This document shows, piece by piece, positions 17,046 to 26,302 of a stretch of DNA of 64,000 bases (position 1 is the first letter of the stretch; each line of letters starts with the position of its first letter). The DNA comes from Mesorhizobium sp. 1M-11. Lineage in GTDB: Bacteria; Pseudomonadota; Alphaproteobacteria; Rhizobiales; Rhizobiaceae. The notes below the pieces were generated by a model that was not told the origin of the DNA, ran no database searches, and worked only from the letters and a program-made list of their open reading frames with translations. The position numbers and the translations under genes are program-made. The stretch is from contig NZ_LJSD01000051.1 of assembly GCF_001303895.1 (NCBI RefSeq), forward strand, positions 451,203 to 515,202. The letters are read 5' to 3'.

Positions 17046-18584
17046 ATGTCTATGTCACCCACTGGTCTCACGACGCCTGGCAAGGCGCCGACGCAGTGCT
17101 GGATCGGCCTCGGCGTCATCGCGCTGCCTTGCATCCTCGTGTCGATGGACATGACGGTTCTGAACCTTGCGGTTCCGCATCTGGCGGCCGTCCTCAGCCC
17201 GAGCGCAGGACAATTGCTGTGGATCGTCGACATCTACGGCTTCATGGTCGCCGGCGCGCTCATGACGATGGGCACGCTTGGTGACCGTTTCGGGCGCCGG
17301 CGGCTGCTCCTCATCGGTGCCGCTTTCTTCGGTATCGCTTCGGCGGTGGCGGCATTTGCAACCAGCCCTGTTCAACTGATCGCGGCCAGGGCGCTTCTGG
17401 GTCTGTCCGCCGCGACTCTGGCTCCCTCCACGCTTTCGCTCATCCGGAACATGTTCGAGGACGAAGGCGAGCGACGCATCGCGATCGGCGTGTGGATCGC
17501 AAGCTTTTCCGCCGGGGCCGCGATCGGACCGGTGGTGGGCGGGCTTTTGCTGGAGCACTTCTGGTGGGGTTCGGTATTCCTCGTCAACGTGCCCATCATG
17601 ATTGTCTTGTTGACCCTCGGTCCGCTGCTTCTGCCGGAATACCGCGACCCGAACGCCGGGCGGCTCGACGTGGTCAGTGCCGGCCAGTCGCTTGTCGCGG
17701 CGCTCTCGGTGGTCTGGGGCCTGAAGCGCCTGGCCGAGCACGGGCCGGACGCAAGTTCTGCGGCGATGATCGTCGCGGGGCTGGCGCTTGCGGCCGTTTT
17801 CCTTCGTCGCCAGCGCCGTCTCGCAGATCCGATTGTGGACCTTTCACTCTTCCGCACCCCGGCATTCAGCATCGCACTGGCCGTGAACCTGGCCGGCTTC
17901 TTCTTCATGTTCAGCATTTTCTTCTTTGTCCCGCAGTACCTGCAACTCGTGGTCGGCCTGTCGCCGCTCGAAGCCGGGCTCTGGACCTTGCCCTCCGGAA
18001 TTGCGTTCATCGCGGGCTCGCTTCTCTCGCCGGCGATCGCTGCAAAGCTGCAGGCGGAACGCGTGCTGATCGCCGCGCTCGTTGTCGCCGCGGCAGGGTT
18101 TGCGGTTCTGACGCAGGTGGATGCGGCCGGCTCGCTTGCCGTGGCCGTGATCGGTTCGGTGATCTTCTCGTTCGGTTTGACGCCGGTGATCACCTTGACC
18201 ACCGACATCGTGGTCGGCGCCGCCCCACCGGAGCGTGCTGGCTCCGCGGCCGCGCTCAGCGAGACGAGCAATGAGCTTGGCGGAACGCTCGGCATCGCCA
18301 TCCTCGGAAGCATCGCAATGTCGGTCTACAGAGGCGCAATGGCCGGCGAACCGGCAGCCGCCTTGTCCGAGGCAGCGCAGGCCACGATCGGCGGAGCAGT
18401 GGCTGTGGCTGAAACACTCCAGCCGAAAGAAGCCGAAGCGCTCGTTTCAGCCGCTCGGGATGCTTTTACAGCCGGCATGCAATTGACCGCCGGCATTTCC
18501 GTCCTGGGCCTGCTCGCAACCGCTGCGCTCGCGGCGATGCTGCTTCGCCGGATGCAGTCGGGACCCTCGTGTCAGGAGGCCTGA
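17046..18584 (+). CDS. DHA2-family MFS drug efflux pump (SmvA/EmrB-like)
   Basis: 512 residues with about 14 membrane helices, as in the DHA2 group. Visible motifs are LVSMDMTVLNLAVP in helix 1, GDRFGRRRLLLIG (motif A) after helix 2, ARALLGLSAATLAPSTLSL in helix 4 and GPVVGGLLLE (motif C) in helix 5. These proton-driven pumps export cationic dyes, biocides and methyl viologen. The ATG at 17046 follows a good AGGAG. A DUF899 gene lies about 100 bases downstream on the same strand and may be co-transcribed. Confidence 0.9.
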   Translation: MSMSPTGLTTPGKAPTQCWIGLGVIALPCILVSMDMTVLNLAVPHLAAVLSPSAGQLLWIVDIYGFMVAGALMTMGTLGDRFGRRRLLLIGAAFFGIASAVAAFATSPVQLIAARALLGLSAATLAPSTLSLIRNMFEDEGERRIAIGVWIASFSAGAAIGPVVGGLLLEHFWWGSVFLVNVPIMIVLLTLGPLLLPEYRDPNAGRLDVVSAGQSLVAALSVVWGLKRLAEHGPDASSAAMIVAGLALAAVFLRRQRRLADPIVDLSLFRTPAFSIALAVNLAGFFFMFSIFFFVPQYLQLVVGLSPLEAGLWTLPSGIAFIAGSLLSPAIAAKLQAERVLIAALVVAAAGFAVLTQVDAAGSLAVAVIGSVIFSFGLTPVITLTTDIVVGAAPPERAGSAAALSETSNELGGTLGIAILGSIAMSVYRGAMAGEPAAALSEAAQATIGGAVAVAETLQPKEAEALVSAARDAFTAGMQLTAGISVLGLLATAALAAMLLRRMQSGPSCQEA

Positions 18585-18691
18585 GATGCAGCAGCCCGAA
18601 CCGCCCGCTCGCGGTCGACGGGCGTTGCGGGAAGTCGCCGACAAGGCGGCTTGCCGCAGCACGTGAAAACCATGGTGAAATGGAGGAAGGA

Positions 18692-19429
18692 ATGAACAAC
18701 GCCAAGGAAGACCAACCCGCCGCCCCGGAGGTTGTCGATCGCGCCGCATTCGAGACGCAACTCCAGGCCTTGCGCATTCGCGAGAAGGCGCACACCCGTC
18801 AGGGCGACGCCATCGCGGCCGAGCGGCGAAGGCTGCCGATGGTCGCGATCGATGGCGCAACTCCGCTTGTCGGCGAAGATGGACCCACGACGCTGCTCGA
18901 CGCATTCGAGGGGCGCAGCATGCTCATCGCCTACTATTTCATGTGGTATCCTGGGAGGCCTGCCCCCAAGCAGTGCGAGGGCTGTACCTACTTCACCACA
19001 CAGGTTCGCGAACTGTCGCACCTGCACTCGCGCGACGTGACTTACGCCACCTTCTGCCAGGGTCCCTACGTGGAGAGCGCCCGTTACCGGGATTTCATGG
19101 GCTGGGACATGCCCTGGTATTCGGCACAGGATTCGCTCGACACGCTGCTGGTCGGGCGACGCATCGGCATGATGCACATCGTCTGCTATCTGCGGCGAGA
19201 GACCGAAGTCTTCGAGACATATTGGACGACCATGCGTGGCGTCGAGACGATGGACAACACGTACCGCCTGCTCGATCTCACGATCTACGGACGGCAGGAA
19301 GAATTCGAAGATTCGCCGCAGGGCTGGCCCCAGGAATGGGGTGAAGACAAACACCCCATGCGCATCGACGGGCGCCCCATCTCGCAATGGCCGCGCTTGA
19401 AAGCCGGGCATTCCGATACGCTCGCGTGA
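18692..19429 (+). CDS. DUF899 thioredoxin-like protein
   Basis: 245 residues belonging to the DUF899 family, which has a thioredoxin-like fold with an altered active site. Landmarks are VAIDGATPLVGEDG, the ML.AYYFMW strand, KQCEGCTYFT (a Cys-X2-Cys that may stand in for the thioredoxin motif, about residues 91-94) and CQGPYVESARYRDFMGW. The biochemical role is unknown; neighbours in other genomes are often stress or detoxification genes. The start ATG 18692 is preceded by GGAGGAAGG. An intrinsic-type hairpin follows at 19451-19473. Confidence 0.85.
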   Translation: MNNAKEDQPAAPEVVDRAAFETQLQALRIREKAHTRQGDAIAAERRRLPMVAIDGATPLVGEDGPTTLLDAFEGRSMLIAYYFMWYPGRPAPKQCEGCTYFTTQVRELSHLHSRDVTYATFCQGPYVESARYRDFMGWDMPWYSAQDSLDTLLVGRRIGMMHIVCYLRRETEVFETYWTTMRGVETMDNTYRLLDLTIYGRQEEFEDSPQGWPQEWGEDKHPMRIDGRPISQWPRLKAGHSDTLA

Positions 19430-19450
19430 CGGCGCCGATTGGACGAGCTG

Positions 19451-19473
19451 GCTGACGCCGCGCTGGCGTCAGC
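19451..19473 (+). terminator. Hairpin terminator after the DUF899 gene
   Basis: GCTGACGCC (19451-19459) pairs with GGCGTCAGC (19465-19473) around a five-base loop, 20 bases past the stop codon. It lacks a long T-run. Confidence 0.5.
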
Positions 19474-19559
19474 ATCATTGAGGGTGCGAACGCGTCCGAC
19501 CATCGGACGGTCGGCATCGCCCGATCACCTGAGCGCCCACCTGGCAGGATAGCTGCCCG

Positions 19560-19985
19560 TTATCCGCGCGCCTGAAAGCAGCCGCAATAGGTCATGGTCG
19601 ATGTCGAGCGGAACGAGATGTCGAAGCCGCCGAGCGCTTGCTGATGGATGATCACGAGGGTGTTCGAGCCCGGCGGCGCCACGTCGCGGCATCTGGCTGC
19701 ATCATCGGAATCGACCAAGGACGCAAGATAACGCCAGTTGACATCAGAGCCCCCGGTGTCGCCATCGCCCCATATCGTTTCCACGAAATCGCCGTCGAGA
19801 TAGGTGAAACCTTGTTCGGCCCGCATGGGCCAAGACGGATTGCGGCCCTCCCAGGCCGCGTATTCCTCATCCGACGCCTCGTCGCCCGGTTCCGGTTCCC
19901 ATTGCTTTTCCGTGAAAGACGCAGCGTCGACCTCGCTCGCGAATGTGGCGACAAAAATGTGGAAACGATGCATATTCACGCCCAT
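19560..19985 (-). CDS. Hypothetical protein, possible Imm22-type immunity protein
   Basis: About 141 residues, acidic, with no signal peptide. The order of features, an N-terminal strand FHIFVATF, a middle EPEPGDEASDEEY stretch and GFTYLDGDFVETIWGD about halfway, resembles the Imm22 immunity-protein family, but I cannot confirm it. Two starts are possible (ATG 19985 or 19973); neither has a strong ribosome-binding site. It lies 47 bases downstream of another unknown minus-strand gene, and the two may form a unit. No toxin gene with a recognisable domain is adjacent. Confidence 0.55.
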   Translation of the reverse strand: MGVNMHRFHIFVATFASEVDAASFTEKQWEPEPGDEASDEEYAAWEGRNPSWPMRAEQGFTYLDGDFVETIWGDGDTGGSDVNWRYLASLVDSDDAARCRDVAPPGSNTLVIIHQQALGGFDISFRSTSTMTYCGCFQARG

Positions 19986-20032
19986 TGGCACCAGCCCGGA
20001 TCAACGCATTCCTTGCGGGTTCACCGCGATCG

Positions 20033-20872
20033 TTATTCACCGTCGGACAAGGAGACGCTCGCCACGCGGCCATCGGACAAACAGTTGAGGAACTCGACGA
20101 GACCGTAATATTCATCCTCATAGTCGTCTATGATAACCTCGTCGGACCCTGCCTTTCCCCTCCGCAGGAATATTTCGGCGTTGCCGCCCAGTTCGTCGAT
20201 CCTGGTGGTGTTCCGGAAGCAGCCACCGTCGCAGGCCCGAAGGAACAGATCTTCCAGCCGATCGAGATGACTTCTCGAAAACGCGCCGGCAGTTTCGTCG
20301 ATCGCCGCAACAACACGTTCGTGTTCGCAAAGCTCCGCAGTGTCGGAAAACAACCTCGATTCGGGAACGCTTATCTCTGCATCCGCTGAATAATCTTCGA
20401 AGTTGGTCCGATCAGAGAGACGTTCATCCACGCCCTCCAATGCAACGATACGGATACCGGCCACTATTTCGGAGAATATGCTTCTCGCAGGCAGCGCGTC
20501 GGCATCCTCGCCGAGAGCGGCCCGGGCCTCTTCATAGGCGGCCTGGGGCGTGTGGTGAAGGTTAACGATCAAGCGCAGTGCCGCAACCAGCACATTGTGG
20601 TGAAGCCCCTCGGCTTCGCCGGGCAGCACGAAACCCTGTTCATTTCGCCATCCGATCGAAAGTCTTGCGGATTGCCGGGAAGACAGGAACGACCAGGAAA
20701 AGAAGCCCAGCCTCAGCGCGCCCTGCAGCTCCCGCACCGCGTCCTCCAGCGGTTCACGATCCGCCTCGCCATGGGACGGCGAATAGTCGACCGCGATCTC
20801 GAATTTTCGCAGGTAGAGCGGGACGGGTACGGTCGTTTCAACGGCTATCGAAACAAGAGAAGGCTCGGTCAT
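20033..20872 (-). CDS. Hypothetical protein
   Basis: 279 residues, soluble and acidic, from ATG 20872; an upstream TTG would add four residues. No motif is recognised. The C-terminal half contains DRLEDLFLRACDGGCFR and a run of acidic residues (IIDDYEDEYYG). It probably shares a transcript with the Imm22-like gene downstream. Its place at the edge of an accessory island fits a polymorphic toxin/immunity or defence setting, but this is inference from position only. Confidence 0.6.
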   Translation of the reverse strand: MTEPSLVSIAVETTVPVPLYLRKFEIAVDYSPSHGEADREPLEDAVRELQGALRLGFFSWSFLSSRQSARLSIGWRNEQGFVLPGEAEGLHHNVLVAALRLIVNLHHTPQAAYEEARAALGEDADALPARSIFSEIVAGIRIVALEGVDERLSDRTNFEDYSADAEISVPESRLFSDTAELCEHERVVAAIDETAGAFSRSHLDRLEDLFLRACDGGCFRNTTRIDELGGNAEIFLRRGKAGSDEVIIDDYEDEYYGLVEFLNCLSDGRVASVSLSDGE

Positions 20873-21212
20873 GATCGTATCCAAGTCCCTTCACGGTTTT
20901 GCGTTCGAGATGGACGCTGTCGCTGATCGCTTTTACCGCGCTTTTCGTCCCCGGCGCATTTCCTGCATTCGCTCGGGCGTAATTCCGGCTGAAATTTGGT
21001 GCCGTAGACATGGAAAGAAGTGGCGCACCACACCGGGTGATGATGATAACTACGTTTACGCTATAGCCCTCCAAAATGAGGCCTGAGCATCAGCCAGAAC
21101 CCAATGAAACCCCAGAGGATTTCCAGCCAGAAGCGCGTCTATTCGCCATTGCGCGACCTCGACCTTGTCGGACATGCTGGTTCCAAACTGACGACAAGCC
21201 GGTCGTTAACGG
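20873..21212. other. Gap between core chromosome and defence operon
   Basis: This 340-base stretch has no convincing gene. A minus-strand frame at about 21066-21136 encodes a hydrophobic peptide (FWLEILWGFIGFWLM) without a start codon and could be the remnant of a small membrane protein. I saw no tRNA, direct repeat or integrase that would define an attachment site. Confidence 0.4.
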
Positions 21213-24005
21213 CTAGAAGCCGTACTTCTCTCGCCGTAGATTAAAGGCGGCCTCCCCGCCTTCCATGATACGTTTGATAGCCTCGCGTACCTCGGGCACG
21301 TCGATGGCACCTTCGCCCGCGATCTTACCGCCTGACTGATCACCGGCCTTCCTATAGTCGCACCATGCGACCATCTCGGCATCGCCGTTGACGACAAGAT
21401 TGGCATTGTGGCTCACGAAGATAATCTGACGTTTCTGCTTCGCGCTCCACAACTGCTCGACGATCTCTTGCATCACCGGATTGTCGAGGTCTTCTTCGGG
21501 TTGGTCGATGAGCAACGGCGGACCTGGCTGATTGAGTAGCGTCTTCAAGAGCGCCGTCGCCTGCTGCCCAGCCGACGCATTCCTGAACGGCATATAGTCG
21601 CTTTCGCGGGCGCGATACTCGAAGACGGGCTCGCTCTTGATGTCAATGAGCGACAGCGCCAGCCAGTCATCTGCCGATAGTTTCCGGGCGATGCGGTCAA
21701 GATCGCCGGCAGTAAGCCCTGCCGCCGACAACGCCGGTGTTTCCGGGCGACGTTCGCTGCCCTCCTGGTCAGGATCGAAGACTGCGAGCGCTTCAAGGTC
21801 GTCAAGGATGCGCGACCATCGCTCCTGCGGATTATCGGCGCTGGTGATCGCCTCGCCAAGCGTCTCGACACGCTCTCGCCGCACGTTCGAGCCAGATAAG
21901 GATTCGCGGAGCCGCTCAACAAACTCGCTGGCGTCTGCGTAACGCCTGACATGAGCGCGGATAGCGCCGCTCGCGCTCTCGGTCAGCTTCTGGCATTGAG
22001 CGTCGAAAAGTCCATCCCGTTCAACCTTGAGTTCGTGCCAGCCTTGGCGTTCTGCGGCGTAAATGTCGCCCGCCGTCTTGAGGGACTTGAGGTCGTCGTT
22101 GAGGCGCGCCGTCTCTTTCTGAAAGGCGGACAACCGGCTCTCGATGACCTGCAACTGCTCCATGCGTTCGCGGTGCGCAGATGACCGTTTGACGGCTGCT
22201 TCGTAGGCTTCCCTGAAAGCCTGCAATTCTTGCTGCCACTTCGCCCAGGGTGTGCCGGGGGCAGGCTTGTCGGGCGTACGCAACTGTCCAAGCAGAGTGT
22301 CCACCGCCTGCTTCGCCTGCGTCATCAACGCGGTGTATTCGCCGTGCGCCGCCTTCAACAGGTCACCCTCGGGGGCCTCCGGTGGCGGTGCCGCCTGCTC
22401 GAGGCCAGCCGCGATTTCTGCCGACAGGTCGGATAGGCCGTTGGCGACGGACCGGAGGTCGCTCCGCCATCCGTCAACGGCTTCCTCAGCGGCGTCATAG
22501 GACTTGCCCTGATTGAGGAGAGCTCGGTCGTCATCAGACAGGCCGGACAGGGAATTACGGAGGGCATCCGCCTGTTCTTGAAGCGAACGCGCTTCCAACG
22601 TGCGGCGGGTGACCTCGCCCGTAAGCGCCTGCTGCCGGCGGTGATTGGCGTAGGTCTGCCTAATGCGTTCCGCCTTCTCAGAAATGCGGCGGTCGAGTTG
22701 TTCGAGCTCCATGCGTATGGGCGCGGTTATGAAGCGGGCAAGCTCATCGGTGCGCACGCTGACATCGCTCAGTTGCTTCTGGCTATATGCTTGCACGGGC
22801 AGCAGCGCGCGCGCCTCGGCCTCGTTACACGTGCGCATCTCGTCCGGGCCGACCTTAATAAGCAGGCTACCATCCTTGCTGTCTCGCCGGACGACATGGA
22901 TCACGTCGTTCACGGTAAAGGTCACATCGACCGTCGCTCCCAGCAGCTTGAGGGTGTTTTCGATCAACCGGCTGCGGCGCGACTGATAGTTGGGCGCGTC
23001 CGGATCGTCCGTTGCCGGTGGCTGGTCGCACAGCGCCCAACGCAGGTATTCGAGGATGGTGGATTTCCCCGTCCCCCGCCCGCCGATGAGAGCGTTGTAT
23101 TGAGGATTGAACGCGAGGTCGATTGGGCCAAGAAACTGGCTGTTGCTGATACTGATGCCGGAAATAACGACGGAGGGAAGTTTCGGCTCGTCGTGCGAGA
23201 TACGGGACTCCTGAGCAAGGCACGCCTGTCGCAGAGCCTCGGCAGTCGGCTTCGCCCACTTGATCCATGACGTGTGCTTGCCAAGGTCCGCATGGTCCTC
23301 TCGGCGATTGTCCGAAGTCTGGATGCAGGCGATGCGCTTGTTGCCCCAGGCTTTGCCCTTGCCGGCGAGAATGCTGACAGGTCCGGCCTTCAGGTCGCTG
23401 ACCGTGCCGTCAACGTAGCCGCCGACGAAAGGCATTTCTTTGTACTTGGCCATCATGCCGTTGCGGAGAAGCGAGAACTTCCCTTCGCCGGTGACGTTGG
23501 GAAAGACGATGTGCCGGTCGCGCAACCACGTATGCTCGTCGAGCTTTTCTTTCAGAGCCTTGAGTGACTGGATGTTTTCAAGGCGCTCGGTTTGCGCCGT
23601 CTTCGCGTCGGCATCGGGCGCGGGGTTGATGGCGAGTGCTGTCAGCACTGCACCAAAGCGGTTTTCCTCGAAATCGGCATCCAGAATCAGGATGGCCTGA
23701 CAAGGCACCGCGAGCGTCAGTTCAATGCCGGGAAAAACGACGAGACGCTGATCCTCTAGCAGCGGCGCGCCGTTCGCGTCGGTTTCGGCGAGCGCGGCGC
23801 GTTTCACGAATGGGATGAAAGCCATATCGTGATGATCGGTGATGGCTATTGCGTTGAGGCCCTTTTCGCGGCACGCCTCGACCAACTTGGTCGCATAGGC
23901 CATGCGCTCCACGTCGGTCGCATGGTTCGCGCCCGTCCATTGCAGATCGCGCGGCGAGTGAACCTGAAAATCGCAGCAATTATAGTGCGCCCCTTTGTCG
24001 ATCAT
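21213..24005 (-). CDS. TrlF-family protein: PHP domain plus SMC-like ATPase
   Basis: About 930 residues. The N-terminal PHP metal-dependent phosphoesterase region (about 1-260) shows CCDFQVHSPRDLQW, AIAITDHHDMAF and VVFPGIELTL, which supply the His/Asp/Glu metal ligands. An SMC/RecF-type ATPase follows: Walker A ALIGGRGTGKSTILEYL (about 310), a long helical central region with Gln/Glu/Arg-rich coiled coil (about 430-720), and the C-terminal half-site LLIDQPEEDLDN with IIFVSHNANLVV (about 830-860). NCBI calls such proteins TrlF-family AAA-like ATPases. The layout suggests ATP-gated nucleic-acid cleavage. I chose ATG 24005, with GGGGGG about six bases upstream. It is the last gene of the defence operon but sits behind its own 220-base gap and palindrome. 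Confidence 0.85.
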   Translation of the reverse strand: MIDKGAHYNCCDFQVHSPRDLQWTGANHATDVERMAYATKLVEACREKGLNAIAITDHHDMAFIPFVKRAALAETDANGAPLLEDQRLVVFPGIELTLAVPCQAILILDADFEENRFGAVLTALAINPAPDADAKTAQTERLENIQSLKALKEKLDEHTWLRDRHIVFPNVTGEGKFSLLRNGMMAKYKEMPFVGGYVDGTVSDLKAGPVSILAGKGKAWGNKRIACIQTSDNRREDHADLGKHTSWIKWAKPTAEALRQACLAQESRISHDEPKLPSVVISGISISNSQFLGPIDLAFNPQYNALIGGRGTGKSTILEYLRWALCDQPPATDDPDAPNYQSRRSRLIENTLKLLGATVDVTFTVNDVIHVVRRDSKDGSLLIKVGPDEMRTCNEAEARALLPVQAYSQKQLSDVSVRTDELARFITAPIRMELEQLDRRISEKAERIRQTYANHRRQQALTGEVTRRTLEARSLQEQADALRNSLSGLSDDDRALLNQGKSYDAAEEAVDGWRSDLRSVANGLSDLSAEIAAGLEQAAPPPEAPEGDLLKAAHGEYTALMTQAKQAVDTLLGQLRTPDKPAPGTPWAKWQQELQAFREAYEAAVKRSSAHRERMEQLQVIESRLSAFQKETARLNDDLKSLKTAGDIYAAERQGWHELKVERDGLFDAQCQKLTESASGAIRAHVRRYADASEFVERLRESLSGSNVRRERVETLGEAITSADNPQERWSRILDDLEALAVFDPDQEGSERRPETPALSAAGLTAGDLDRIARKLSADDWLALSLIDIKSEPVFEYRARESDYMPFRNASAGQQATALLKTLLNQPGPPLLIDQPEEDLDNPVMQEIVEQLWSAKQKRQIIFVSHNANLVVNGDAEMVAWCDYRKAGDQSGGKIAGEGAIDVPEVREAIKRIMEGGEAAFNLRREKYGF

Positions 24006-24092
24006 CTGCATCCCCCCAAGCGCATAGTATATTCTCTTGCTGCCTTCCGACGACCTCAGATTGCGGTTCTGAAAGCGCTTCGCTTTCAACCT

Positions 24093-24106
24093 CAACAATA
24101 TTGTTG
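24093..24106. promoter_or_regulatory. Palindrome upstream of the TrlF gene
   Basis: CAACAATATTGTTG is a perfect 14-bp palindrome about 90 bases before the TrlF start, in an otherwise GC-rich gap (24006-24225). It could be an operator giving this gene separate control. Confidence 0.4.
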
Positions 24107-24225
24107 GCCGGTGGCCGCAATGCCGGCGGGCCAGAAGCCGTGACCGTCCGGTTGATCTACGCGCCCCTTTCCTCGATCAGCACGCCGTCGCCAAGCATGA
24201 GGGATACGAGTTTACGGGTGATCGG

Positions 24226-26268
24226 CTAGCGGCCCGTCGTCGGCAAATTGAGCTTCTCGAAAAGCACCCGGTTTCGCTTCTGCGCGTCGCTGAGCAACTT
24301 TGTATATGAGATAACCTCGTAATAGGCGTTGAGGGTTTCGTTGAATCCGTAATAGCCGAGATTGTCCGGGGTGCGTCGCGCGCCCATGTTCTGGATTCGG
24401 ATTTCCACGGGCGGTGTGAGGTCGCAAATCACATAGCAATAGGCCGGAATATTCTGGTTCGCCGGCCGGATATAGCGACCCTGCCGATCCTTCTTCTTAC
24501 TCTCCCGAATTTCGCGGATCATGCGGTACACCTGCGTTACCGGGTCCTCATCCTGGTAGGCAGTGCGGTCCGGCTTCTTGAACTCAATCACGACCATCGA
24601 CTGAAGTGGCTCGGCATCCTCACTGAATGCCAAGGGATGATTGAAGATCAACAGATCGGGCCGGCTCGCGGAATCGCTTTCGAGCGGCTGCACTTGGTCG
24701 AGCCGCACGTCGGATGACAGGAACGAATGAAAGGTCAGCCGCTCGTCGATGATCCAAAGGTTTTGCTGCTCGAACGGCACGTCATCCGAGGTCGCGCGCA
24801 TCGGGAACACCAGGCTATGGACCGTCTTCTCAAGCCCGTAGTCTCCCGTGTCAGGGTCATGTGTCAGGTATTTTTCGAGCAGCTCCAGAATCACGCGCCG
24901 ATGCACGATGTATTGCGCAAGTGACGTTTTCCCGATCTCATTCTCGTCTTCGACGAACTTCTGAAGCCGTGCGTAGGATTCCTGCGTGTTGTCGGTGGCC
25001 GCCGGCTCCGAAAGGATGCGCGCGCCTTCCTGCTTGAGGCGTATCTGGCGCTGATAGAGCTGGCGGTGAAGCGCCATTTCCATCTCGGTCTTGCTGGCCT
25101 GGGGCGGAATGTCGTCGATGAATTCCCCTTTGTACTTCATCAGCACGCGGTATTGCGGTCCGTCCTCGGCAATGTAGGAAGTGAGGGCGGCTTCCTTCTG
25201 CGTGTTGAGCGCATCTATGAAGGATTTCAGGTCCTCGGTCACGGCCGCGAGCGCGCCGTCGCGAATGGCTTTCAGGCTAATCTCGTCGGCGAAAAGCTCG
25301 GATGGTGCGTTTTCTGCGCTGCTGCCGGCGTCGCGATCGGTGGCGGCGGCTTCCCTGGGAATCGAGAAATCGGTGCGCTCGCTGTTCACCTTGTCATTGA
25401 GAAATTGACCCTGAACGAACGCGAGATAATAGAAGTTCGCATTGTTCGGATCGTTGAGCTTGCTCTTGAGGTTGGAGAGGAACTTAGCGAGTCGCTCCGT
25501 GATAACCTCGCGAAAATGCGCCGCATAGACCAGCTCATGGTGATCGGCGAGCGCGCCGTGCAGCCGGAATCCGCTGAGCGTGAAGCTGTGCCCGCCGACG
25601 GAAAAGCTTCGTTCCGTCGCGAAAGTCTGAAAATTGTCCCGAAAGAACTCACGAAGGTCAATCGTATCGGCCGGGTCGGCAAGCGTGAGGGCTGGGCCAT
25701 CCGGGTCAAGGAACAGAGGCAGGAAATGCCCGATGAGGCGTTGCGCGATGATGTCGAGCTGGCGCGGGCATTCGCCCATATAGGGGGTGCGGTAGCCGAC
25801 CAACCGCACGCTGGTCTCGGGTTTCTGGCGATCGGAGGGAGACGCCGCCCGCGCCAACTCCTCATCGCTCGCGACAAAGGAAAATTTTCGGCATAACAGC
25901 CCGTCCGTGCCGGCCGCGCGGAAATGGCTCTCTACTTCAACGCGCGAGAACGCCTTCAGCCACAGGAATCGGCCAAGGCCTTTTCCGCCGCGTGTGGCCT
26001 TGTAGGGAGAATCGACGGTCTCGAAGCTGTCGAAATTCGCGTCGGTGAAGCCGATGCCGCTGTCGATCACGGTGAAGGCTTCGATCGGCCCCGGCTTACC
26101 CTCGTCCAGGCTGCCCTGCCGCTCCGCGATGATCCGAATGACGTGGCCTTGGCCGCCGGTCTCCTCGATCGCCTGAAAGGAGTTCATCACGGCTTCGAAG
26201 AGCGGAAGGAGAGCCTTCGCCTTCGGAAGATTGGTGTTGCGGATGCGGCCGGCAATGCTGGCTTTCAT
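24226..26268 (-). CDS. GHKL-family ATPase (MORC/MutL/Hsp90-like) of a defence operon
   Basis: 680 residues from ATG 26268 (MKASIAGRIRNTNLP), 34 bases after the GIY-YIG stop; GAGG precedes it. The Bergerat ATP-binding fold is clear: N-box EAVMNSFQAIEE (Asn about 29), G1 box VIDSGIGF (Asp about 69) and G2 GGKGLGRFLWLK (about 94-105). A transducer-like middle domain follows, then a C-terminal region containing VVIEFKKPDRTAY, which looks like the D/E-X-K core of a PD-(D/E)XK nuclease (Glu-Phe-Lys, with an upstream RPDLLIF supplying an Asp). GHKL ATPases of the MORC/paraMORC type are known from restriction-modification neighbourhoods. A combined ATP clamp plus nuclease is my inference. Confidence 0.85.
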   Translation of the reverse strand: MKASIAGRIRNTNLPKAKALLPLFEAVMNSFQAIEETGGQGHVIRIIAERQGSLDEGKPGPIEAFTVIDSGIGFTDANFDSFETVDSPYKATRGGKGLGRFLWLKAFSRVEVESHFRAAGTDGLLCRKFSFVASDEELARAASPSDRQKPETSVRLVGYRTPYMGECPRQLDIIAQRLIGHFLPLFLDPDGPALTLADPADTIDLREFFRDNFQTFATERSFSVGGHSFTLSGFRLHGALADHHELVYAAHFREVITERLAKFLSNLKSKLNDPNNANFYYLAFVQGQFLNDKVNSERTDFSIPREAAATDRDAGSSAENAPSELFADEISLKAIRDGALAAVTEDLKSFIDALNTQKEAALTSYIAEDGPQYRVLMKYKGEFIDDIPPQASKTEMEMALHRQLYQRQIRLKQEGARILSEPAATDNTQESYARLQKFVEDENEIGKTSLAQYIVHRRVILELLEKYLTHDPDTGDYGLEKTVHSLVFPMRATSDDVPFEQQNLWIIDERLTFHSFLSSDVRLDQVQPLESDSASRPDLLIFNHPLAFSEDAEPLQSMVVIEFKKPDRTAYQDEDPVTQVYRMIREIRESKKKDRQGRYIRPANQNIPAYCYVICDLTPPVEIRIQNMGARRTPDNLGYYGFNETLNAYYEVISYTKLLSDAQKRNRVLFEKLNLPTTGR

Positions 26269-26302
26269 GGCGCCGGCGTCCTCGTGCGGTGGCTGTCCCC
26301 GT

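Noticed and set aside
21066..21178. Small membrane peptide or 39-codon gene starting at 21174
   Set aside because: The hydrophobic stretch and the ATG-initiated frame are in different frames; neither is convincing.
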